Shown here: piece after piece, positions 1 through 5,057 of the stretch | How positions within the stretch are numbered: position 1 is the first letter of the stretch | How the letters are laid out: the number at the start of each line of letters is the position of its first letter | Source of the DNA: an uncultured Collinsella sp. | GTDB lineage: Bacteria; Actinomycetota; Coriobacteriia; Coriobacteriales; Coriobacteriaceae | Reading direction: 5' to 3' | Length of the DNA: 5,070 nucleotides | Assembly: GCA_937958315.1 (NCBI GenBank) | Contig: CALFGH010000040.1 | Coordinates: forward strand, 1 to 5,070 | The notes under the pieces: generated by a model | The model's input: only the letters and a program-made list of their open reading frames with translations | What the model was told of the DNA's origin: nothing | Database searches by the model: none | Made by a program: the position numbers and the translations under genes

Positions 1-272
1 TCGGAGAGGCCGCGCGAAAGCGTCGCGGGCGTTACGTTGCGCAGGCGCGCCTCGCCAATCTGGTCGCACAGGTCGCGGTTGCGGTCGGCCAGGTCGCGCA
101 CGGTGGCAAAATCGAAGCCGGGGTCGTCCTCGGCGGTAAAGTATTCGGTCTCGAGCACCTTGAGGGCCTCTTCGCCTTTCTGGCGCTCGGACTCCATGGC
201 GCCGTGGTCGCCGTAGATAAACATGGGGATAAACGGCTGGCGCTCGTATTCGAGTGCTTGCGAAACGTTCAT
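1..272 (-). CDS. Hypothetical protein, N-terminal part only (runs off the left edge)
   Basis: An open frame starts with ATG at 272-270 and stays open to the window edge, giving about 90 residues beginning MNVSQALEYERQPFIPMF. An excellent ribosome binding site, AAGGAG at 285-280, lies 7 nt before the start, so the start is well supported. The visible part is acidic and rich in charged residues, with no signal peptide and no membrane segment, so it is probably cytoplasmic. A short hydrophobic patch (FIPMFIYGDHGAM, residues 14-26) is followed by a probably helical charged region. I do not recognise the family and assign no function. It is transcribed divergently from the metal exporter gene, and both share the 172-bp intergenic region. 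The C-terminus is outside the window, so length and domain content are unknown. Confidence 0.8.
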   Translation of the reverse strand, partial: MNVSQALEYERQPFIPMFIYGDHGAMESERQKGEEALKVLETEYFTAEDDPGFDFATVRDLADRNRDLCDQIGEARLRNVTPATLSRGLS

Positions 273-279
273 ATAACTG

Positions 280-285
280 CTCCTT
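280..285 (-). promoter_or_regulatory. Ribosome binding site of the left-edge gene
   Basis: Read on the minus strand this is AAGGAG, 7 nt before the ATG at 272-270. It decides the start of the partial gene, which cannot otherwise be judged because its end is not in the window. Confidence 0.8.
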
Positions 286-366
286 GGACGGGCCGCGTCG
301 TGCGGCTCGGGTTTGTCGAGTTATGGCGAGATGATAGTTTACCATGGGCAACTACTGGCATCGCGC

Positions 367-412
367 CTAGGACAATTACAATACCCTAGTTGAACGCTAG
401 GACTTTTACAAT
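367..412 (+). promoter_or_regulatory. Paired 16-bp direct repeat upstream of the metal exporter, probable operator/promoter region
   Basis: CTAGGACAATTACAAT (367-382) and CTAGGACTTTTACAAT (397-412) match at 14 of 16 positions and are spaced exactly 30 bp start to start, about three helical turns. Each ends in TACAAT, a good -10-like hexamer, but no convincing -35 sits 16-18 bp upstream of either. Between them CCTAG (385-389) and CTAGG (397-401) form an inverted repeat with a 7-bp gap. The second copy ends 32 bp before the exporter ATG at 445. The layout suggests two in-phase binding sites for one regulator over the exporter promoter, or tandem start sites. The regulator is unknown and the role is inferred. 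Confidence 0.55.
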
Positions 413-444
413 GCTGCCGAAAGACACGAAAGGTTCCATCCGTC

Positions 445-1533
445 ATGGATTTGCTGATTGATATTCTGCTCGACGCCGGCAAGGACACGCTCTCGCTGGT
501 GCCGTTCTTGTTGGTGACATATCTGGTTCTCGAGACGCTCGAGCATGTGGCAGGCGATCGCGTTAACGGTGCCATCAAGCGCGCCGGAGCTGCTGGTCCC
601 GTGGTTGGCTCGTTACTGGGCATGGTGCCGCAGTGCGGCTTTTCGGCGATGGCGGCAACGCTGTACGCCGGTCGCGTCGTGACGCTGGGCACCCTGGTGG
701 CGGTGTTTCTCTCGACCTCCGACGAGATGCTGCCACTGCTGCTTGCCGAGCAGGTTCCCGTGCGGACCATGGCGATGCTTTTGGCTTCGAAAGCGCTGAT
801 CGCGCTGGTCACGGGCTTTATCGTGGATGCTGCCATTCGTGGCCTGCGTCGCAACGCCCGCGCGCATGCGGCGATTCGTCGTACCGTGTTGGGGACCACT
901 GTCAATCCGGCGCACGTTAACTGCGCGCATGACGACCACAGCGGCGGTGACATCATCGACGAGGTGGCCGAGGCGGGCGTGAGCGCCGACCACATCCATG
1001 AGCTGTGTGAGCGCGACCATTGCGGTTGTGATGACGACGAAGACGAGCGCGAACACGGACATGGCCACGATCACGGTCATGAGGGCGAGCATGAACACCA
1101 TCATGACCACGGTCACTCCCACTCACACGAAGGTGCGCCCGTCCTGTCGATTATCCGCAGCGCCATCTCGCATACCGTGCAGGTATCGGTATTCATTTTC
1201 CTGGTGACGCTGATTCTGGTCGCCGTGCTCGAGACCTTTGGCGAGTCCGCAATCGAGCAGTTCCTGCGCGGCAACGAGACGCTCGCCGTTCTGGGTTCGG
1301 CGCTTGTCGGCCTGATCCCCAACTGCTCGGCGAGCGTGGTCATCACGCAGCTGTACCTGGAGGGCGCACTGCAGCTGGCGCCGATGCTCGCCGGCACGCT
1401 CATTTCCGCCGGTGTGGGTTATCTGGTGCTGTTCCGCACCAACCGCAGCGCTCGCGAAAACGCCGTGTTCCTGGTCATGATGTACGTCATCGGCGCCGGC
1501 TGGGGCCTCGTCCTATCTGCCTTCGGCCTCTAA
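445..1533 (+). CDS. Putative manganese/heavy-metal exporter (PF11449-type, ArsP_2-like membrane protein)
   Basis: A 362-residue integral membrane protein that fits the family annotated as putative manganese transporter or 10-TM heavy-metal exporter; its likely role is metal efflux across the cytoplasmic membrane. Hydrophobic segments lie near residues 15-33, 49-73, 78-100, 109-130, 243-264, 277-300, 308-331 and 339-361. The two halves share a motif: GSLLGMVPQCGFSAMAATLY (55-74) and GSALVGLIPNCSASVVITQL (284-303), each followed by a second helix, which indicates an internal duplication. The halves are joined by a hydrophilic loop (about 135-235) with clustered His, Asp, Glu and Cys (C160, C188, C193, C195; alternating H at 204-228), a likely metal-binding region. 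AAAGG at 429-433, 11 nt upstream, is an acceptable ribosome binding site. Members of this family are often preceded by a manganese riboswitch; the short leader here leaves little room for one if transcription starts near 412-420. The exact substrate (Mn, other divalent metal, or arsenical) cannot be decided from sequence. Confidence 0.8.
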   Translation: MDLLIDILLDAGKDTLSLVPFLLVTYLVLETLEHVAGDRVNGAIKRAGAAGPVVGSLLGMVPQCGFSAMAATLYAGRVVTLGTLVAVFLSTSDEMLPLLLAEQVPVRTMAMLLASKALIALVTGFIVDAAIRGLRRNARAHAAIRRTVLGTTVNPAHVNCAHDDHSGGDIIDEVAEAGVSADHIHELCERDHCGCDDDEDEREHGHGHDHGHEGEHEHHHDHGHSHSHEGAPVLSIIRSAISHTVQVSVFIFLVTLILVAVLETFGESAIEQFLRGNETLAVLGSALVGLIPNCSASVVITQLYLEGALQLAPMLAGTLISAGVGYLVLFRTNRSARENAVFLVMMYVIGAGWGLVLSAFGL

Positions 1534-1544
1534 GTAGGCCTAAC

Positions 1545-1620
1545 AAAACGGGCTTCAAAATAGCCATGCACGGCGTCTGCACAATGCGGCGACGCATGGC
1601 ATTTTGAAGCCCGTTTTTTT
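1545..1620 (+). terminator. Long-stem Rho-independent terminator after the exporter gene
   Basis: Seventeen bases AAAACGGGCTTCAAAAT (1545-1561) pair perfectly with 1601-1617. After a one-base bulge, GCCATGC (1563-1569) pairs with GCATGGC (1594-1600). The loop of 24 nt is 1570-1593. A run of seven T (1614-1620) follows the GC-rich part of the stem. It begins 11 bp after the exporter stop. The A run on its left arm (TTTTG on the other strand) could also stop transcription arriving from the convergent operon, but weakly. Confidence 0.85.
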
Positions 1621-1654
1621 GTTGAGCCACGGATCATGAGCGCTCACACCGCCC

Positions 1655-1699
1655 AAAACAAAAAGGCAGATTTCCGGGCATATCCCAAAAATCTGCCTT
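1655..1699 (-). terminator. Rho-independent terminator of the DUF308-YaiI operon
   Basis: On the minus strand AAGGCAGATTT (1699-1689) pairs with AAATCTGCCTT (1673-1663), 11 bp around a 15-nt loop in which GGG and CCC can pair further. It is followed by a T-rich tract reading TTTTTGTTTT (about 1664-1655). The stem starts 2 bp after the stop codon of the YaiI-family gene (TAA at 1704-1702), as expected for an operon end. Confidence 0.85.
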
Positions 1700-1701
1700 G
1701 G

Positions 1702-2184
1702 TTAGCGCAGCAGCTCGGTGAGGTTGCGCTTAAAGCGGGCGCGGTCTTCGCTGGTGAAGGCTGCTGGCCCGCGGGTGCGACCGCCAGCGCGGCGCACTTT
1801 CTTTTCCTCGTGACGAATAAACAGCTGCATGTCGATGGTCGCCTTGTCGTACACGCGCCCGCGCACGCCGATGGCGGAGGCATCGCGGCCGAGCACCATG
1901 CTCGCCAGGCCAATGTCCTGCGTCACGACCACGTCGCCCGCCTGCAGACGTTCGACAATGGCAAAGTCGGCACTATCGGCGCCCACGCTCACATCGAGCG
2001 TGGTGACCCAAAAGCCGCGTCGCGCGTGCTCGGCATCACGTGGATCGTCGCGGCGAATGTGCCGCTCCAGGTTCTGCGTGCTGTTGCCGGCAATCACCAC
2101 GGCGACGCCCGCCCGCCGCGCGCAGTCGATCGACTCGCGCGTAACCGGGCAGGCGTCGGCATCAATAAACAGCGTCCGCGGCAT
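1702..2184 (-). CDS. YaiI/YqxD family protein (UPF0178, DUF188, PIN-like)
   Basis: A 160-residue cytoplasmic protein, close to the usual length of about 150 for the family. All hallmark motifs are present: FIDADACPV (6-14), VGADSADFAI (67-76), VVTQDIGLAS (86-95), GRVYD (109-113) and the C-terminal GGRTRGPAAFT (134-144) followed by a basic DRARFKRNL tail. The family has a PIN-like fold with conserved acidic residues (D8, D10, D69, D73, D90 are candidates here), so a nuclease activity is often suspected, but the physiological role is not established. The ATG (2184-2182) directly follows the TAG of the upstream DUF308 gene with no gap and no clear Shine-Dalgarno of its own, which points to translational coupling. 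A terminator lies right after its stop. Confidence 0.92.
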   Translation of the reverse strand: MPRTLFIDADACPVTRESIDCARRAGVAVVIAGNSTQNLERHIRRDDPRDAEHARRGFWVTTLDVSVGADSADFAIVERLQAGDVVVTQDIGLASMVLGRDASAIGVRGRVYDKATIDMQLFIRHEEKKVRRAGGRTRGPAAFTSEDRARFKRNLTELLR

Positions 2185-2787
2185 CTAGTGCACCAGCTTG
2201 CCAAAGCGGATAGCGCGAATAATCAGCGTCACGCCAAACACCAGCAGCGCGGCGCCGCTAAAGATGACGAGCATCTTTGCCGACCACAGCGGATAGATAA
2301 ACACGAACATGCCGGCGATGATGGAGAGCGCGCCGCTCAGGATGGCGAGGGCGCGGTTGGACGAAAGCTCGGACTCCAGAATGGACATGACACCTTCGAC
2401 GATCCAGCCAAAGCCAGCCACGACCACCACGAGCGTGGTGAGCGTCGCGGTCGAGAAGGCCTGATTGCGCAGGATTATGACGCCGCCCAGGATGATGAGC
2501 AGGTTGGAGATGATGCTCGTCACGCGCCAGCCGGCGGGCAGCAGCGGCTCAAAAATGGCGGTGAACAGCCTGACGCCAGCCGTGATCACAAAGTAGAAGC
2601 CCAGGACGGTCGTCAGGAAGACGAGGGACTTGGCGGGCGCAAACAGCAGCGCGATGCCGGCAAGCAGTGCGATGACGCCCGTGGCGGCGTAGATCCAGCG
2701 CACGGCCTTGATTGCCTTGCCTGCCATGCTTTTCTCGTCAAATCCAAACAGATTCGACTGCTGGTCGTCGTTCTTAAAGATGCCCAT
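2185..2787 (-). CDS. DUF308 / HdeD-like six-helix membrane protein
   Basis: A 200-residue protein beginning MGIFKNDDQQSNLFGFDEKS, with a short polar cytoplasmic N-terminus and six hydrophobic segments near residues 31-50, 53-75, 89-106, 112-133, 146-165 and 170-191. They fall into three hairpin-like pairs, as in the DUF308 repeat family that includes HdeD, a membrane protein linked to acid resistance in Escherichia coli. Assignment rests on this topology and small-residue-rich helices (GVIALLAGIALLF, GALSIIAGMFVFIYP). I chose the ATG at 2787-2785 because AAGGAG (2798-2793) lies 5 nt upstream. An in-frame ATG at 2820 would add 11 residues and would place this ribosome binding site inside the coding region. 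It is the first gene of a two-gene operon; its stop abuts the start of the YaiI-family gene. Function in this organism is unknown. Confidence 0.8.
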   Translation of the reverse strand: MGIFKNDDQQSNLFGFDEKSMAGKAIKAVRWIYAATGVIALLAGIALLFAPAKSLVFLTTVLGFYFVITAGVRLFTAIFEPLLPAGWRVTSIISNLLIILGGVIILRNQAFSTATLTTLVVVVAGFGWIVEGVMSILESELSSNRALAILSGALSIIAGMFVFIYPLWSAKMLVIFSGAALLVFGVTLIIRAIRFGKLVH

Positions 2788-2792
2788 GATGT

Positions 2793-2798
2793 CTCCTT
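2793..2798 (-). promoter_or_regulatory. Ribosome binding site that fixes the DUF308 start
   Basis: AAGGAG on the minus strand, 5 nt before the ATG at 2787-2785. It favours this start over the in-frame ATG at 2820-2818, which has no comparable site. Confidence 0.8.
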
Positions 2799-2804
2799 TC
2801 CGCA

Positions 2805-2843
2805 CGGCGTTTGCCGTCATTGTTGTTTTTGCGGCGTATGCCG
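2805..2843 (-). repeat. Twin short hairpins (CGGCGTWTGCCG) in the DUF308 leader
   Basis: CGGCGTTTGCCG (2805-2816) and CGGCGTATGCCG (2832-2843) differ at one base and are 27 bp apart start to start. Each forms a small hairpin; with flanking bases the first stem is ACGGC/GCCGT and the second GCGGC/GCCGC. In the mRNA the promoter-proximal one is flanked by TTGTTG and CAACAA (about 2859-2820), which could extend it across an internal loop. The start-proximal one ends about 6 nt before the Shine-Dalgarno. They could be operator half-pairs or leader RNA structures affecting translation; which of these is unknown. Confidence 0.45.
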
Positions 2844-3002
2844 CAGTTGCTACAACAAGTATCGCCTAAAGGCACCGGCGTATGGGTCGGGGAGGGCGAA
2901 GTGTAACCCAAAGGTCCCGATTTGTTCTCGTTGTTCCCCATGTCGCGTTTTTCTATTCAACAGGTGTAGAACATTGCGGCTCTGTTCGTTATTGCCTGCG
3001 TT

Positions 3003-3021
3003 TTAGGTTAGATTTTCCTAA
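3003..3021 (+). promoter_or_regulatory. DtxR/IdeR-like metal-repressor box upstream of the nitroreductase gene
   Basis: TTAGGTTAGATTTTCCTAA matches 15 of 19 positions of the DtxR/IdeR consensus TTAGGTTAGSCTAACCTAA, including the complete left half and the outer five bases of the right half (TTAGG/CCTAA, 9-bp gap). It ends 28 bp before the ATG at 3050 and overlaps TTAGAT (3008-3013), a possible -10, so a bound repressor would block the core promoter. The match is read from sequence; regulation by iron or manganese is inferred from the known DtxR family. Chance resemblance in an AT-richer spacer is possible. Confidence 0.5.
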
Positions 3022-3049
3022 GAACAATTGCCTTGTATTGGGGGTCTCT

Positions 3050-3721
3050 ATGAACGAAGCTGTTCCCGCGGCGCCGTCGAGCGTGGAGTTGATGGCAAAG
3101 CAAGGTTGCGAAAAACTCGGTCTGGAATCGTTTGACGCGCTGGTCCGTCGTGCCCGCACATGCCGTCGATTTGACGAGTCCATGCGCGTACCGCGCGAGT
3201 TTTTGCTTGAGCTGGCAGAGCTGGCGCACCTGGCTCCCTGCGGCGCTAATGCTCAGCGTCTGCGTTTTCATGTGGTGAGCGACGCCGAGGAGTGTTCGAG
3301 CTTATTTGAAAAGCTCACATGGGCTGGTGCGCTCAAGGATTGGTCGGGTCCTGTCGAGGGCGAGCGCCCGACCGGCTATATCGCGATCCTTGCCGAGCGT
3401 CCCGCTCCGGGCAAGCCTGCCGCGCCAATCACCGAGGCAGACGCTGGTATCGCCGCGCAGACGATGATGCTCGCCGCCCGCAGCGCTACGCCCGAGGTGG
3501 CGGCGTGCATGTTCAAGGCTTTTCCGCCTCGTGCGATTGATGTCATGGGACTTGACGGTGACAAGTACGAGGTCAAGCTGATCATGGTCTTTGGCGTTCC
3601 CGCCGAGACACAGGTGATCGATGCAATTGATTCCAACCCCGACGGCTCTACTAATTACTGGCGTGACGAGGCGCAGGTACACCACGTACCCAAGCGTCCA
3701 CTCGCCGACGTACTGGTGTAG
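3050..3721 (+). CDS. Nitroreductase family protein (FMN-dependent oxidoreductase)
   Basis: A 223-residue cytoplasmic protein in the size range of NAD(P)H:FMN nitroreductases. Motifs in order: RRARTCRRFDES (33-44, the usual N-terminal RRSxRxF phosphate-binding motif of FMN), LAPCGANAQRLRFHVV (61-76, matching APSxxNxQPWxFxVV, with N67 and Q69 the expected flavin contacts), GIAAQTMMLAA (133-143, the mid-protein helix) and MVFGVPAE (179-186, the GxP flavin loop), ending with YWRDEAQVHHVPKRPL. In the second motif RL replaces the common PW, so cofactor contacts may differ slightly. The frame is open further upstream, to an ATG at 2882, but that extension lies across the intergenic region and would have an unlikely composition. 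The ATG at 3050 has a GGGGG tract at 3040-3044. An alternative is the ATG at 3092, 5 nt after GGAG. The physiological substrate is unknown. A DtxR-like box upstream suggests metal-dependent expression. Confidence 0.85.
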   Translation: MNEAVPAAPSSVELMAKQGCEKLGLESFDALVRRARTCRRFDESMRVPREFLLELAELAHLAPCGANAQRLRFHVVSDAEECSSLFEKLTWAGALKDWSGPVEGERPTGYIAILAERPAPGKPAAPITEADAGIAAQTMMLAARSATPEVAACMFKAFPPRAIDVMGLDGDKYEVKLIMVFGVPAETQVIDAIDSNPDGSTNYWRDEAQVHHVPKRPLADVLV

Positions 3722-3753
3722 TTGAGCGTCGCCGCGGCGTGATCCGGCGGTAA

Positions 3754-3788
3754 ACCACCACAAAGGTGACCGTCCCCTTTGTGGTGGT
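3754..3788. repeat. Palindromic element before the phosphatase pair (13-bp perfect stem, no T tract)
   Basis: ACCACCACAAAGG (3754-3766) pairs perfectly with CCTTTGTGGTGGT (3776-3788) around the 9-nt loop TGACCGTCC. No T run follows on the plus strand, so it is not a standard terminator for the nitroreductase gene; on the minus strand only TTT follows. It ends 2 bp before the ribosome binding site of the next gene. Strings like GGGGACGGTCACCTTTGTGG resemble dispersed palindromic (REP-like) elements I associate with several bacterial genomes, but only one copy is in this window, so that identity is inference. It may instead be an attenuating RNA hairpin. Confidence 0.5.
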
Positions 3789-3790
3789 AC

Positions 3791-3800
3791 GAGGGGAGGG
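3791..3800 (+). promoter_or_regulatory. Ribosome binding site supporting a GTG start
   Basis: GAGGGGAGGG ends 3 nt before GTG at 3804; the GGGAGG core (3794-3799) is 4 nt away. The overlapping ATG at 3802-3804 opens a different frame that lacks the phosphatase motifs, so GTG is the likely start. Confidence 0.65.
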
Positions 3801-3803
3801 CAT

Positions 3804-4346
3804 GTGGCCGATCTGTATTTGGTGCGGCATGGGCAGACTGAGCTCAATGTGCAGAACATTTTGCAGGGCTGGCACGATTCGCCGCTTACGGCGCGCGGGC
3901 GCGAGCAGGCACTGGCGACGCGCGCGGCGTTTGAGGCGCGCGGCATCTCCTTTGACCATGCGTATTCGTCTCCGTTGGGTCGGGCACGGTGTACGGCAGA
4001 GCTGATCGTTGGCGAGGGCCGTTCCATAGAGCTGGTCGATGACCTGCGCGAGTGGCATTTGGGATCGTTGGAGGGCGCATCAAATCGCGACATGCCGTCG
4101 CAGCCTTGGGGTGATTATCCGGTGGCCTTTGGTGGCGAGTCTAAAGGCGAGCTTCGGGCGCGCATGGTTGCAGCGCTGTCCCGTATTATGGCTCGGCCTC
4201 GGCACGACTGCGTGCTGGCCGTTTCCCACGGCTCTGCCTGCCAGGAGTTTCTTGAGTATGTGGCCGGCGGGGGAGAACAGCCCGACAACGGCGCCGTGCT
4301 TCATTTTAGCTATTGTGATGGGGCGTTTTCGCTCCTTGATTGGTAA
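3804..4346 (+). CDS. Histidine phosphatase family protein (phosphoglycerate-mutase-like), first copy
   Basis: A 180-residue soluble protein of the histidine phosphatase superfamily, which uses a phospho-histidine intermediate to remove phosphate from small molecules or proteins. The catalytic motif LVRHGQTELN (6-15) contains R8 and nucleophile H9. SSPLGRARCTAE (55-66) supplies R60, LREWHLGSLEG (81-91) supplies E83 and the family G-x-x-EG signature, and AVSHGSA (139-145) supplies the second histidine H142. All core residues are present, so it is probably active. It is shorter than the second copy at its C-terminus. It starts with GTG, has no signal peptide, and lies 19 bp upstream of a paralogue in the same direction, so the two are likely cotranscribed. 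Members include phosphoglycerate mutase-like enzymes, cobalamin-pathway CobC and broad phosphatases; no cobalamin gene is near, so substrate is undetermined. Confidence 0.9.
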   Translation: MADLYLVRHGQTELNVQNILQGWHDSPLTARGREQALATRAAFEARGISFDHAYSSPLGRARCTAELIVGEGRSIELVDDLREWHLGSLEGASNRDMPSQPWGDYPVAFGGESKGELRARMVAALSRIMARPRHDCVLAVSHGSACQEFLEYVAGGGEQPDNGAVLHFSYCDGAFSLLDW

Positions 4347-4365
4347 CGAGCGAAAGGACCCCCCT

Positions 4366-5001
4366 ATGAATAAAGATCTGTATCTGGTCCGTCATGGACA
4401 GACGATATTCAACCTTAAGCGCATCATTCAGGGTTGGAGCGACTCGCCGCTCACGCAGTTGGGCTGCGAGCAGGCGGCGCGCGCCGGTATGTTTTTGCGC
4501 GCACGCGGCATTGAGCCCGATCACGCCTACACCTCCACGCTGCACCGCACCGAGCAGACCATCGCCAACCTGTGGCCGGGTCTTGCCTGCGAGCGCCTAG
4601 ACGGCCTGCGCGAGTGGTTCTTTGGCGACTTTGAGGCCGAGCGCGTGATGCTCATGCCCGAGCGTCCGTGGCGTGACTTCTACCGCCAATTTGGCGGCGA
4701 GGGGCAGATGCAGGTCCGCGAGCGCATGGTGGCGACGTTGACCGATCTTATGCGACGCCCAGACCATTCGTGCGTGCTCGCGGTGAGCCATGCCTCGGCA
4801 ATCAAGGAGTTTTTGGACCACGCGAGGGGCGCGGCGGCCGACGAGCACGAGCGCGTGCCGGGCAACTGTTCGGTGCTGCATTTTGCGTTTGACGATGCGA
4901 CCGATACGTTTGGCCTGGTCGAAGTCTTTACGCAGGAAGATTATGCGCGCGAGCTGGGGCTTGAGCCGCTCGTGGCTGCCGCGGGTCCGCAACGCGGGTA
5001 G
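4366..5001 (+). CDS. Histidine phosphatase family protein, second (tandem) copy
   Basis: A 211-residue paralogue of the preceding protein, alignable along almost its whole length. Motifs: LVRHGQTIFN (7-16; R9, H10), TSTLHRTEQT (56-65; R61), LREWFFGDFEAE (81-92; E83) and AVSHASA (139-145; H142). Catalytic residues are kept, but the usual EG after the LREW motif is EA here, and the C-terminus carries about 25 extra residues (TQEDYARELGLEPL onward). The ATG at 4366 is preceded by AAAGGA (4353-4358), 7 nt upstream, a good ribosome binding site. A frame open further upstream to 4039 runs through the first phosphatase and is not the real start. The 19-bp gap suggests an operon and origin by gene duplication with later divergence, perhaps in substrate preference. 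Exact substrate unknown. Confidence 0.9.
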   Translation: MNKDLYLVRHGQTIFNLKRIIQGWSDSPLTQLGCEQAARAGMFLRARGIEPDHAYTSTLHRTEQTIANLWPGLACERLDGLREWFFGDFEAERVMLMPERPWRDFYRQFGGEGQMQVRERMVATLTDLMRRPDHSCVLAVSHASAIKEFLDHARGAAADEHERVPGNCSVLHFAFDDATDTFGLVEVFTQEDYARELGLEPLVAAAGPQRG

Positions 5002-5057
5002 CGCGGGCGCGGCGATGCGGATCGCCGACGTAATTGCTCGATGCGAAAGGGGCGGGG

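Noticed and set aside
385..401. CCTAG-N7-CTAGG as a DtxR-type box for the exporter
   Set aside because: The half-sites have opposite polarity and different spacing from the DtxR consensus (TTAGG-N9-CCTAA), so I kept it only as part of the repeat region.
273..444. yybP-ykoY manganese riboswitch upstream of the exporter
   Set aside because: I could not find its conserved helices or loop sequences by eye, and the repeats with -10-like hexamers lie too close to the gene. A covariance search would settle it.
339..1122. Long minus-strand open frames opposite the exporter
   Set aside because: They are antisense shadows of the exporter gene, with low-complexity Ser/Ala/Thr or Val/Met-rich translations and no ribosome binding site.
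1636..3006. A 456-codon open frame on the plus strand across the YaiI and DUF308 region
   Set aside because: It lies antisense to two genes with clear family motifs, good start sites and their own terminator. Its translation is rich in His, Asp, Arg and Gly in a manner typical of the reverse complement of GC-rich coding DNA, and shows no domain.
2882..3049. N-terminal extension of the nitroreductase to the ATG at 2882
   Set aside because: The extension spans the intergenic region with the DtxR-like box, has no family similarity, and would give an atypically long N-terminus before the RRSxRxF motif.
3754..3788. Intrinsic terminator of the nitroreductase gene
   Set aside because: The stem is strong but is followed by ACGAGGGG rather than a T tract on the plus strand.
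3302..4093. A 263-codon minus-strand frame spanning the end of the nitroreductase and the start of the phosphatase
   Set aside because: It crosses two well-supported genes and the palindromic element and has no recognisable motif.
4039..4365. N-terminal extension of the second phosphatase to 4039
   Set aside because: It overlaps the first phosphatase in another frame. The ATG at 4366 has a proper ribosome binding site and begins exactly at the family N-terminus.
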